From positions 31,839 to 95,838 of the forward strand of contig CAYYGA010000002.1 of the NCBI GenBank assembly GCA_964471435.1: a stretch of 64,000 bases of DNA. The letters are read 5' to 3'. Numbering within the stretch: the first letter of the stretch is position 1; the number at the start of each line of letters is the position of its first letter. Position numbers and translations under genes: made by a program. The notes under the pieces are model-generated. The model did no database searches. It worked only from the letters and a program-made list of their open reading frames with translations, and was not told where the DNA came from. Of this stretch, positions 25,934 to 34,479 are shown piece after piece. The DNA comes from Facklamia sp964471435. GTDB taxonomy: Bacteria > Bacillota > Bacilli > Lactobacillales > Aerococcaceae.

Positions 25934-26956
25934 TTATACAGTCTGCTCCATTAAATCCCGGATCAGTGTATACATATATTTTTCGGCATCAAACTGCTGC
26001 AGATCGCCTGCCTGCTCTCCTAAGCCGATAAATTTAACCGGCAAATCCAATTCATGACGGATCGAAAGTACAACCCCGCCTTTAGCTGTTCCATCCAGCT
26101 TAGTTAAAACCAGCCCGGTAATTTCTGTGGCTTCATTGAATTGCTTAGCCTGCACAAGTGCATTCTGTCCGGTTGTAGCGTCTAAAACTAAGAGCACTTC
26201 CTGGATGCCGTTTGGATTTTCACGCTCAATAATGCGTTTCATTTTAGCCAATTCAGCCATTAAATTAGCTTTAGAATGTAATCGCCCGGCTGTATCCACT
26301 AATAAATAGTCGTAATTTTCTTCATTCGCTTTTTTAACAGCATCAAAAACAACTGAAGCAGGATCACCTTGATCAATCCCGCTGACCACTGGTATATCCA
26401 AACGGTCTCCCCAGACTGTCAACTGCTCTACCGCTCCGGCTCTAAAGGTGTCTCCGGCAGCCATTAATACTTTTTTACCCTCTTGTTTTAAGTTGTAGCC
26501 GATTTTACCGACGGAAGTTGTTTTGCCGACACCGTTTACTCCGACAAATAGGATAACAGTTGGTCCGTCGGGGTTCTCATTAATTAAATCTTGCTCGATT
26601 CCGTCTTTTTCATAAATAGCAACCATTTCTTCCAGCATGACATTTTTTACATCTTCCGGCTTATGGACATTACGCTCTTCTACAGCATCGCGAATCGCAT
26701 CCGATAAAGCCATGGTCATACTGAATCCTACATCGGCCCCAATTAAGGTTTCTTCTAAATCATCATAAAAGTCTTCATCAATTTCGCGCCAGCCGCTGAA
26801 TAAATCAGCAATTCTTTCAGAAAAAGATTTGCGCGTTTTTTCCATTCCACGGTCATATTTTTCAAAAACTATCTGTTCTTCTTTTTTTTGCTCAACATCT
26901 TTGACAGCTTTATCTTCACCCGTAAAGGCACGCTTTATTCGATTAAATAATCCCAT
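25934..26956 (-). CDS. ftsY: Signal recognition particle receptor FtsY
   Basis: SRP receptor GTPase that docks ribosome-SRP complexes at the membrane. The 340 aa protein has a short acidic and basic A region (1-45), the N domain four-helix bundle (about 46-125) and the G domain: GVNGVGKTT (139-147), GDTFRAGAVEQL (near 168-179), DTAGR (221-225), TKLDGTAKGG (285-294) and GLGEQAGDLQQFD at the end. AAAGGA lies about ten bases before the ATG. It closes an rnc-smc-HAD-ftsY transcription unit that ends at a strong terminator. Confidence 0.97.
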   Translation of the reverse strand: MGLFNRIKRAFTGEDKAVKDVEQKKEEQIVFEKYDRGMEKTRKSFSERIADLFSGWREIDEDFYDDLEETLIGADVGFSMTMALSDAIRDAVEERNVHKPEDVKNVMLEEMVAIYEKDGIEQDLINENPDGPTVILFVGVNGVGKTTSVGKIGYNLKQEGKKVLMAAGDTFRAGAVEQLTVWGDRLDIPVVSGIDQGDPASVVFDAVKKANEENYDYLLVDTAGRLHSKANLMAELAKMKRIIERENPNGIQEVLLVLDATTGQNALVQAKQFNEATEITGLVLTKLDGTAKGGVVLSIRHELDLPVKFIGLGEQAGDLQQFDAEKYMYTLIRDLMEQTV

Positions 26957-26973
26957 TAAGAATCAATCCTTTC

Positions 26974-27780
26974 TTATTTTATAAAATGATAAATTGCCTT
27001 TGCGACCCCGTCGTCATTATTACTGGCGGTGATATAATCAGCCAGCGCTTTAATTTCCGGGACCGCATTTTCCATTGCGATTCCCAGTCCTGCCATTTTA
27101 ATCATCGATTCATCATTTAACTGATCTCCCAGGGTCATCATTTCTTTTAATTCAATCCCTAGTTTATCACCTAACTGGCGTAAAGTATTTCCTTTATCAA
27201 CACCTTTTTTCATCACTTCCAACTGAAATGGATGAGACAGTGAGATACTGTAGTCTTCCAATAAGGCCGGATCTATTTTATCCATTTGCTTTTTCAAATA
27301 GCTTTCTTCCACGTTAATAACAAATTTAAAAAATTGATGATTTCTTGGAAAAAGGGAAAAGTCATGGACACGGCTGGGTGCTTGAGTAAGTGTTGTATAA
27401 GTACTTATGATGCCTGCAGGATAACTTTCCGGCTCATAAACCCATTCCTGGTCTACCACATTCAAGGGTAAATTCAAGGCTTGCGTTTCTTGATACCATT
27501 TTTCCATATCGGACATTGATAAGGTGTTTTCTACCATAACTTTCGCATCCGAAGTCCGCCTTACCTGAGCGCCGTTAAAGATAATCATATAATCATCCTC
27601 ACTTTTTAATCCGATATCCGAAATAAGATAATCTGTTGCTAAGTAAGGCCGGCCGGTGCAAATAACAATTTTTATCCCTTTTTCATGCGCATAATGCAGG
27701 GCCTTTAAATTTTCTTCACTGAGTTCTTTATTATCATTAATTAAAGTGCCGTCTAAATCAATAGCGATTAACTTAATCAT
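26974..27780 (-). CDS. Cof-type HAD-IIB family phosphatase
   Basis: A 268 aa haloacid-dehalogenase-like hydrolase. Motif I is AIDLDGTLI with nucleophile Asp8 and Asp10; motif II is ICTGRP; the motif III Lys is likely in MKKGVDKGNTL; and motif IV is LGDQLNDESMI, where most relatives have GDNxND. The IIB cap lies between motifs II and III. Such enzymes dephosphorylate sugar phosphates, flavin or pyridoxal phosphates; the substrate here cannot be assigned. It sits between smc and ftsY with 17-base gaps on both sides, so it is cotranscribed with them. Confidence 0.9.
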   Translation of the reverse strand: MIKLIAIDLDGTLINDNKELSEENLKALHYAHEKGIKIVICTGRPYLATDYLISDIGLKSEDDYMIIFNGAQVRRTSDAKVMVENTLSMSDMEKWYQETQALNLPLNVVDQEWVYEPESYPAGIISTYTTLTQAPSRVHDFSLFPRNHQFFKFVINVEESYLKKQMDKIDPALLEDYSISLSHPFQLEVMKKGVDKGNTLRQLGDKLGIELKEMMTLGDQLNDESMIKMAGLGIAMENAVPEIKALADYITASNNDDGVAKAIYHFIK

Positions 27781-27797
27781 ACTTTTCTCCTCTACAT

Positions 27798-30700
27798 CTA
27801 CTGGGTTAATTCCTGTGCTTCACTTAACCTGACAGAGGCTAGTTTGGAAACCCCTGTTTGTTCCATTGTAACACCATAGAGCACATCTGCGTACTCCATC
27901 GTTCCTCTTCGGTGGGTAATAACAATAAATTGAGTCTTTTGTGTGAAATGCTGAATGTATTCACCATATCGGTAGACATTAGCTTCATCAAGTGCTGCTT
28001 CTACTTCATCTAACACTACAAAAGGTGCCGGTTTAGTTTCTAAAATGGCAAACAATAAAGCGATAGCCGTTAAAGCACGCTCTCCTCCCGATAATAAAGC
28101 TAAATTTTGTCTTCTTTTACCAGGCGGCTGAGCTATAATATCAATTCCTGTTTCCAATAAATTATCCGGTTGGGTCAGCTGCAATTCTGCTCTCCCGCCG
28201 CCAAACAGCCGGGTGAAAGTTTCCTGGAACTTAGTGTTTATTTGAAGATAAGCTTCTTCAAAGCGGCTGCTGACTTCTTTATCCATCTCGGAAATAGTAG
28301 CCATTAAATGATCCATGGCTGTTAAAAGGTCGGTTTCCTGTTCTTTTAAATTAGTGAAACGCTCTTCTAAAGACAGATAATCCTCAATGGCTGATAAGTT
28401 AACTACTCCTAAGCCTTCAATATCCCGTCGCAATTGTTTTACTAACTGCTGACTTCCCTCAGTTACTTCTACCTTTTTTGCTTCTATACTGGCTGCTTCA
28501 TAACTTAAATGATAGGTCTCATTTAAATAATTAAGCTGTTGATCAATCAAGGACTCATATTTTTCAATTTGTGCTTCAAATTTCCCCTGCTGTTGGTAGA
28601 TTTTTTGAATCACTTTTTCCAATTGGCGCGAAGCTTCCTGCCCCTCTTTCACCTGAGAATTCAGTGTCTCTCTCTGATGACGCAGTTTTTCAATCGCTTG
28701 ATTTAATTCCACCAATTTAACTTCTTCTTCTTTTAAAAGGGCGTCAGTGGCTTCCGATTTTTCTTTTAATGATAGGAGCTCTGCTTCACTTAAAGTTTGT
28801 TTTTCCTCATGTAATTTCACAGCATGCTGACTGGCCTTGAGCCGGTCAAGCAGTTGCTGCCTGCTGTCTTCCACCTGCTTTAACTCCATAGCGGCCAAGG
28901 CCAGATCGGTCTTACTCTGGTTATAATCCGCTTGTAGTTCCTGCAGGCGCCGGGAGCGATCACTTTCACTTAACTGCTGGTCAGAAATTTGATTTTTTAA
29001 GTTGACAATTTCTTTTTCCAGCGTGCGTAAATGATTTTCAGCTTCATCAATGACATTCTTACTTTCAGTATAACTATCGGTAAACTGCTGGAAATCATCA
29101 ATTAAAAGATAAGATTGATTTTTTAACTGTTGCAGTTTACGTTCTTTATTTTCTAGCTCTGCTTGATTTTGTGTGAGTTGATCTCTTTGCCTGTTGAGTT
29201 CGCCTGCATACTCATGCTGGATTTCTTCCTGGCGCTTAATTGTTTCTTCGTACTGCTGCAGCTTTGATTGCAGGTTGATTTTTTCTTCATTAAGCTGAGC
29301 CAGCAACTTTTCCTGCTCAGTTAACTCTTCTTGTCTTGCCAGCATGGACTGGGCCTGTCTTTTATTTTGTCCGCCGGTAATAGATCCGCCCGGTAGAATT
29401 AAATCGCCCTGTAAAGAAACAATCTTTACCTGCTGTCCCAATGCCTTCGATAAATTTTGGGCACTGGCGGTGTCCTGGGTGACCAAGGTTGTTCCCAATA
29501 GTTGATCAATAATCAATTGATTGGCCGGATCAAATTCAATTAAGTCACTGGCCAGGCCGATAAAGCCGCTCGTTTGCTGCGCAGTTCTTAAAAAATCAGT
29601 CCGTAGCTTTTTCCCTCTTATGTTAGAACGCGGTAAAAAGGTGGCGCGGCCTGCTTTTGTTTGTCTTAAATAGCTGATAGCTTCTTTGGCTGCTTGATCA
29701 TCCGTTACGACAACATTTTGTAAACTGCCGCCTAAAGCCGTATCGATCGCTTGTTGATAGTGACTTTCGACTCTAATTAAATCGGCTACTGTACCTTCAA
29801 TGCCTGCTATTTTATCTTTTTGCCGCATTACAGCCCGGACACCGGGATAATACCCGCTGTATTCCTGCTGCATTTCTTGTAAAGAATTAAGTTTTGCCCA
29901 AACCTGCCGCAACTGATGATCATTTTGATAAAAGTGGTGGTCTTCTGCCTGCCGCTTTTGTTTGAGCTGATTGATTTCTGATTGATTATTTAAATAGGTC
30001 TTTTCAATATCATTAAATTTTTCCTGGTCAGTATCAATCTTGCGGCTCATGTCTTTTACTTGATTGGAAAGCGATTCTATCGATTGATTCAGGGCGGATA
30101 GTTGTTCTTCGTGATGCTTTTTTCTTGTGTCATATTGACTGACATTTTCACTTAACTGATTCAATTGATTTTTAGCTGAAGATTCCCGGCGGTAAAGCTC
30201 TACTAATTGATCCCGTAATTCTTCTACAGTCAGGTCTGTCTGCTTATTTAAAAGTGCCAGATTATTTTCAAGTACTTCTGTTGCTTTCTTTAATTGAATT
30301 TTCTTTTCCAATAATTCTTGGCTTTCAGCTTCTTTAGTTTGTAATTGCGCTTTAAATTCCACGATTGCCTGCTCATTGTCCGCTTGAGAGCTTTGTCTTT
30401 CAGACTGAGATTGATGAGTAAATTCGATTTGCTGGGCTAACATTTTTGCCTGGGAACGTGTTTGTTCAATCAATTTAGCCTGTTCTTGGCTGCTGTCTAA
30501 AAAATCATCAATTTCCTGCGTGACAGTTTCTAATTCGCTTTGTGCCTGATTTAAAGCTGTGGTTTTATCTGCTTGCTGCAAAAGCATATCATCCAGCTGT
30601 CGATTCTGGTCTTTTAAATCAGCCATGGCTTTTTGCCAGGCATCCCGGTTCTCTTCAATTTGCCGGGTATAAAGTGCAATCTCATGTGTTTTTAAAAGTG

Positions 30701-31358
30701 CAGCTTTCTCCTGATAAACAAGAGCAGTGTCATGTTGTTCTTTTAAAGGCCCTAACTGGCCTACCAATTCATGTAAAATATCCCGCACACGGCTCAAATG
30801 ATCCTGGGAGCGGGTCAATTTACGTTCCGCTTCCCTTTTTCTTAATTGATATTTTTGAACACCTGCTGCTTCTTCAAAAATTTCACGCCGTTCTTCCGGT
30901 TTACTTAAAAAAATAGCTTCCACTTTCCCTTGAGAAATCATGGAAAATGAATTTTTCCCCAAACCGGTATCTAATAAAAGGTCGGTTATATCTTTTAATC
31001 TTACCGCTTCATTGTTAATGAAAAATTGACTGTCTCCCTTACGATTGTAAGTCCGTGAAATAGAAACTTCCTTTTGTTCAATAGGTAAGAAAAAGTCTTC
31101 ATTATTAAGGACCAGGGATACTTTGGCGATATTCACCGGCTTACGGTTTTGAGACCCATTAAAAATTACGTCTTCCATCCGGTTACCGCGCAAACTTTTA
31201 GCGGACTGCTCACCGAGAACCCAGCGGATAGCTTCAGATAAATTACTTTTGCCTGATCCATTCGGGCCTACTATAGCCGTTAAGCCGCGGTCAAATTCAA
31301 TCACCGTTTTATCCGCAAAAGATTTAAATCCTGTCATTTCTATACGCTCTAAAAACAT
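27798..31358 (-). CDS. smc: Chromosome segregation protein SMC
   Basis: Condensin ATPase, 1186 aa, standard length. Walker A GPNGSGKSNL is at 31-40 and the Q-loop region follows. Two long coiled coils flank the hinge (about 515-640, GYYPGVRAVMRQKDKIAGIEGT through GGSITGGQ). The C-terminal head has the signature LLSGGERALTAIALLFAIL and Walker B FVVLDEVEAALDEANV. The start codon directly follows the rnc stop, with no intervening base. The rnc-smc-ftsY order is typical of Firmicutes. ScpA and ScpB partners are not in the window. Confidence 0.98.
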   Translation of the reverse strand: MFLERIEMTGFKSFADKTVIEFDRGLTAIVGPNGSGKSNLSEAIRWVLGEQSAKSLRGNRMEDVIFNGSQNRKPVNIAKVSLVLNNEDFFLPIEQKEVSISRTYNRKGDSQFFINNEAVRLKDITDLLLDTGLGKNSFSMISQGKVEAIFLSKPEERREIFEEAAGVQKYQLRKREAERKLTRSQDHLSRVRDILHELVGQLGPLKEQHDTALVYQEKAALLKTHEIALYTRQIEENRDAWQKAMADLKDQNRQLDDMLLQQADKTTALNQAQSELETVTQEIDDFLDSSQEQAKLIEQTRSQAKMLAQQIEFTHQSQSERQSSQADNEQAIVEFKAQLQTKEAESQELLEKKIQLKKATEVLENNLALLNKQTDLTVEELRDQLVELYRRESSAKNQLNQLSENVSQYDTRKKHHEEQLSALNQSIESLSNQVKDMSRKIDTDQEKFNDIEKTYLNNQSEINQLKQKRQAEDHHFYQNDHQLRQVWAKLNSLQEMQQEYSGYYPGVRAVMRQKDKIAGIEGTVADLIRVESHYQQAIDTALGGSLQNVVVTDDQAAKEAISYLRQTKAGRATFLPRSNIRGKKLRTDFLRTAQQTSGFIGLASDLIEFDPANQLIIDQLLGTTLVTQDTASAQNLSKALGQQVKIVSLQGDLILPGGSITGGQNKRQAQSMLARQEELTEQEKLLAQLNEEKINLQSKLQQYEETIKRQEEIQHEYAGELNRQRDQLTQNQAELENKERKLQQLKNQSYLLIDDFQQFTDSYTESKNVIDEAENHLRTLEKEIVNLKNQISDQQLSESDRSRRLQELQADYNQSKTDLALAAMELKQVEDSRQQLLDRLKASQHAVKLHEEKQTLSEAELLSLKEKSEATDALLKEEEVKLVELNQAIEKLRHQRETLNSQVKEGQEASRQLEKVIQKIYQQQGKFEAQIEKYESLIDQQLNYLNETYHLSYEAASIEAKKVEVTEGSQQLVKQLRRDIEGLGVVNLSAIEDYLSLEERFTNLKEQETDLLTAMDHLMATISEMDKEVSSRFEEAYLQINTKFQETFTRLFGGGRAELQLTQPDNLLETGIDIIAQPPGKRRQNLALLSGGERALTAIALLFAILETKPAPFVVLDEVEAALDEANVYRYGEYIQHFTQKTQFIVITHRRGTMEYADVLYGVTMEQTGVSKLASVRLSEAQELTQ

Positions 31359-32060
31359 TTAAATTGAACCTTTCTCTTGAAAATCAGCTAATGCTTTTTT
31401 GGCTGCCTGCATTTCGGCTTCTTTTTTATTTTTACCGATGCCCTGGGCTAAAAGTTTTTGATTCAAAAACAAGCCGGCTGTGAATGTTTGATTGTGAGCC
31501 GGTCCGGTCTGATCTAATATTTGGTATTCAATCTGAGCATTACCTGATTGTTGAGCCAATTCCTGGAAAGTGGTTTTATGATCTTTATTAGTAATCCCTA
31601 AGATTTCTATATGAGAGTTCAGGAGGACTTGTTGTAAGACATGATAGGCAGTTTCCATACCTGAATCAAGGTAAACTGCTCCCAGAAAGGCTTCAAAGCA
31701 ATCCGACAGAATTGAATCTCTTTGGTTGCCCCCTGCACTGGCCTCCCCTTTACCTAATAATATATAGCGTTCTAAATGAAGTGACCTTGCTAAATAAGCC
31801 AAGGTCGGTTCACGAACTAATTGCGCACGTAACTTGGTCAATTTCCCTTCTGATTCCTGAGGGTAAGTGACATAGAGATATTGACTGACAATCAGTTCTA
31901 AAACAGCATCACCTAAAAATTCCAAACGTTCATTGGATTCTAATTTCCGGCTGCTCTGTTCATTGATATAGGACGTGTGATAAAATGCTCTTTTTATAAT
32001 AGCTGGATTATTTATGGATATATTCAGCTCTTCTTGTAGGTGTTGAATAAGTGATTTCAT
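31359..32060 (-). CDS. rnc: Ribonuclease III
   Basis: Double-strand-specific RNase for rRNA and structured mRNA processing. From the ATG at 32060 it is 233 aa. The catalytic signature is ERLEFLGDAVLELIV (about 45-60), with the second acidic site in DCFEAFLGAVYLD. The C-terminal double-stranded RNA-binding domain covers about 160-230 (FQELAQQSGN, KEAEMQAAKKALADF). A 20-residue upstream extension is rejected: AGAGGAAG lies seven bases before this start and homologues begin here. The opp cluster separates rnc from acpP, its usual upstream neighbour in bacilli. Confidence 0.96.
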   Translation of the reverse strand: MKSLIQHLQEELNISINNPAIIKRAFYHTSYINEQSSRKLESNERLEFLGDAVLELIVSQYLYVTYPQESEGKLTKLRAQLVREPTLAYLARSLHLERYILLGKGEASAGGNQRDSILSDCFEAFLGAVYLDSGMETAYHVLQQVLLNSHIEILGITNKDHKTTFQELAQQSGNAQIEYQILDQTGPAHNQTFTAGLFLNQKLLAQGIGKNKKEAEMQAAKKALADFQEKGSI

Positions 32061-32162
32061 ATAATATCTTCCTCTAAAATAACATATATCGATTTTATCA
32101 CTTAACGTACTAACTAACAAAGTTTATTTCATCCTTCTTTATCTTAGAGGATTTATAAGCAA

Positions 32163-32190
32163 ATAAAAAACCCGCCAGTTAAGCGGGTTA
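32163..32190 (-). terminator. Terminator after the first oppA
   Basis: AACCCGC-TTAACTG-GCGGGTT followed by TTTTATT on the minus strand; seven GC-rich pairs about 22 bases past the oppA stop. Confidence 0.9.
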
Positions 32191-32211
32191 AAGTTTTAAA
32201 AAAGGATTAAA

Positions 32212-33984
32212 TTACTCAGCGATTGGTTCTTCAGCTGTTAAGTAAATTTCAGTCCAGTCTAAGTCGGTACCAATTTGTGTATCCCAATTGTTTACACGTT
32301 GGTTGACACCAGTAATTTCAAATCTCCAAAGAGTTGGAATGTTTGGAATATTGTCCATCATGTATACTTGCCAGTCTCTGAATGCTTCAGCACGGAATTC
32401 ATCGTCAAAAGCATCATCTGAAGCAATGCGGTCTAAGATTTCAGTATGCTCATCACTTACATAACGAGTGTAGTTGAATTGTGCATCTGGTCCATACAAT
32501 CCGTTAGGGTTTGGATCTCCACCTGTACCCCAAGCTCCTTGGTATACATGGATTTCTGGATCATCAGCTTCAACACGCTCATAGAATGAGTTGAATTCGA
32601 TTAATTGACCATCTAATAATTGGATATCAATTCCAATGGATTGCCATTGTTGTAGGTAGTATTGGGCTAATGGTTCAGCAATTTCTCCACCTGACATTGA
32701 AGCAAAGTTTAATGTAAATGGTTCGCCATTTGGATCTTCAACAAAACCATCCCCATCATTATCAACAAATCCTGCTTCTTCTAAGATTTGAACTGCTAAT
32801 TCAGGATCATATTCATAAGCTTCTACTTCGTCTGTCTGGTAATCAACAAAGTTAGGTGTAATATGTGATTGTGCTGCACGACGTAATCCTTGATAGAATT
32901 CTTGTCCAACAGCATCGTTATCAATCGCATGAGCCATTGCTTTACGTAATGCAAGGTTGGAAACTGTTAGTGAGTCATCATAAACGTTGACCCCTTCTTC
33001 AGCATCCCAATGTCCCATTTTGAATCCAATATAAGTATAAGTATTGGTTTCAATTCCAGCTAAGGAGAAGTTAGTTGCATCTTTATAAGTTTCATATTGG
33101 TCAGCTGGTAATTCTGCTAAGTCATAGTTACCTGCTTTTAACTCAGCTACAATTGAAGTTGGGTTTACTACTTGTAAAGTTAATCCATCTACATTTGGAC
33201 GACCACGGTAGTAGTTTTCGTTAGCTACGAAAGTAATCGACTCTCCTGCAACCATTGAGTCAACTTTAAATGGTCCAAATCCTACTGGATTCGTACGAAC
33301 TGCATCACTATCTTCTAATTCAGCAACCGGGATCTCACCTAAAATATGTTCAGGTTGAATATAACTACCAATTCCCCCGCCTGCTTGAAGCATTGAATTC
33401 GGGAATTGTTTATAAGTGATGGTTAATGTGTGATCATCCACACGCTCCAAGCCTGAAATTTCATCCGCATCACCTGCGTTATATTCTTCCATTCCTTCAA
33501 CGTTTTGATAGTCAGACCCATAACGTACACCTGTATAATCTGGGTGTCCAACCACATAGTAAGGGAAGATAACGTCATCAATTGTAATCGGCTCTCCATC
33601 GTCCCATAAAGCATCTTCAGGAATTGAGATGGTTACTTGACGATTTTCCTGATCCATTTCGATATCAGCAAAACCAGAGTTATCGATTGCAAAGTTTTCA
33701 TCATAACCGTATAAACCTGGGTTAAAGAATTCAATAACTACAGCGTCCGGGTTACCAGTATATAACATGTTATTTAAAACTCCGGCAAAAGGAGTATCGG
33801 ATACTAAGGCATAACGTACCACACCACCTTCAATTGCTTCGCCTTCGTGCTCAACCATAGCTGGAATGTCAATACTTGGTCCTTCGTCTTGCGCATGAAT
33901 TACAGGAGCTACTTGAGCTAAAACTGTACCTGCTGTTAAAACTGAAGTTAGTGCAGCAAAAGTTTTAATAATAGATTTTTTCAT
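32212..33984 (-). CDS. oppA: Oligopeptide ABC transporter substrate-binding protein (paralogue 1)
   Basis: Extracellular peptide-binding protein of the SBP_bac_5 family, 590 aa. The N-terminus MKKSIIKTFAALTSVLTAG is a signal peptide with a likely AxA-type cleavage (VIHA-QDEG). The protein has no cysteine at all, so it lacks the lipobox expected of a Gram-positive OppA. Family marks include NPVGFGPFKVDS, LALRKAMAHAID, and a Ca-loop-like DNDGDGFVEDPNG. It is a close paralogue of the gene at 34480-36258. It has its own promoter overlapped by a cre-like site and its own terminator, so it is monocistronic, downstream of oppDFBC. Confidence 0.88.
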   Translation of the reverse strand: MKKSIIKTFAALTSVLTAGTVLAQVAPVIHAQDEGPSIDIPAMVEHEGEAIEGGVVRYALVSDTPFAGVLNNMLYTGNPDAVVIEFFNPGLYGYDENFAIDNSGFADIEMDQENRQVTISIPEDALWDDGEPITIDDVIFPYYVVGHPDYTGVRYGSDYQNVEGMEEYNAGDADEISGLERVDDHTLTITYKQFPNSMLQAGGGIGSYIQPEHILGEIPVAELEDSDAVRTNPVGFGPFKVDSMVAGESITFVANENYYRGRPNVDGLTLQVVNPTSIVAELKAGNYDLAELPADQYETYKDATNFSLAGIETNTYTYIGFKMGHWDAEEGVNVYDDSLTVSNLALRKAMAHAIDNDAVGQEFYQGLRRAAQSHITPNFVDYQTDEVEAYEYDPELAVQILEEAGFVDNDGDGFVEDPNGEPFTLNFASMSGGEIAEPLAQYYLQQWQSIGIDIQLLDGQLIEFNSFYERVEADDPEIHVYQGAWGTGGDPNPNGLYGPDAQFNYTRYVSDEHTEILDRIASDDAFDDEFRAEAFRDWQVYMMDNIPNIPTLWRFEITGVNQRVNNWDTQIGTDLDWTEIYLTAEEPIAE

Positions 33985-34026
33985 TATTTACCTCCAAAAT
34001 TAGAATTAGATTACTATCTATAAATA

Positions 34027-34055
34027 ATCATAATAGATTCCCTATGAGTTTGCAA
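34027..34055 (-). promoter_or_regulatory. oppA1 sigma-A promoter
   Basis: TTGCAA (34050-34055), 17 bp, TATGAT (34027-34032) on the minus strand, about 45 bases before the oppA start. GGAGGT is the ribosome site. The same -35 (TTGCAA) and spacing occur at the paralogue. Confidence 0.85.
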
Positions 34056-34064
34056 GCGATATCC
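34050..34064 (+). promoter_or_regulatory. cre-like site (CcpA) overlapping the oppA1 -35 box
   Basis: TTGCAAGCGATATCC matches the cre consensus WTGNAANCGNWNNCW at 14 of 15 positions. It covers the -35 hexamer, the position of a repressor site. Confidence 0.65.
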
Positions 34065-34431
34065 TATAAAATTCTCATAATTTTTAATAATACTTCAAAA
34101 GGCTTACTCTATAGCTTATGAAAGCGCATGTGTACCCCTCAAAAGAGGAAGGTTAGATTAGAATATATTTAATATTCGACTCTTAGTTGAAGAAAAAAAT
34201 TGTGAATACATTTTAATAAATCAATATAATCACTTGGTCTATTGAGTATAAAGTGATAGTTCAATATTATAATAAAGTTTGTTAAATCCTTTTAGTTTTT
34301 TTATGGATTATTAACAATTAGTATTAATAGCTAATGAGCAACATAGAATAACCCGCTAATAAAACACATTTATAAGATGGCTAGTGATACTAGTTAAACT
34401 TTCCTAGTTCTTTTCAAATTTATTTTTGATA

Positions 34432-34463
34432 ACAAAAAAAAGACGGCTGCCCGTCTTTTTTTA
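34432..34463 (-). terminator. Terminator after the second oppA
   Basis: AAAGACGG-GCAG-CCGTCTTT with T-runs on both sides, about 20 bases past the stop. Its sequence is almost identical to the terminator after oppC (36453-36480). Confidence 0.92.
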
Positions 34464-34479
34464 TCTTAATATACTGTTT

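Larger units (their letters stand above)
33985..34479. other. Intergenic region between the two oppA genes
   Basis: The 495 bases hold the oppA1 promoter and cre-like site near the gene, a weaker cre-like match (TGAAAGCGCATGTG near 34120) and the oppA2 terminator. The rest, about 34150-34430, is AT-rich and I see no gene or clear structure in it. Confidence 0.75.
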
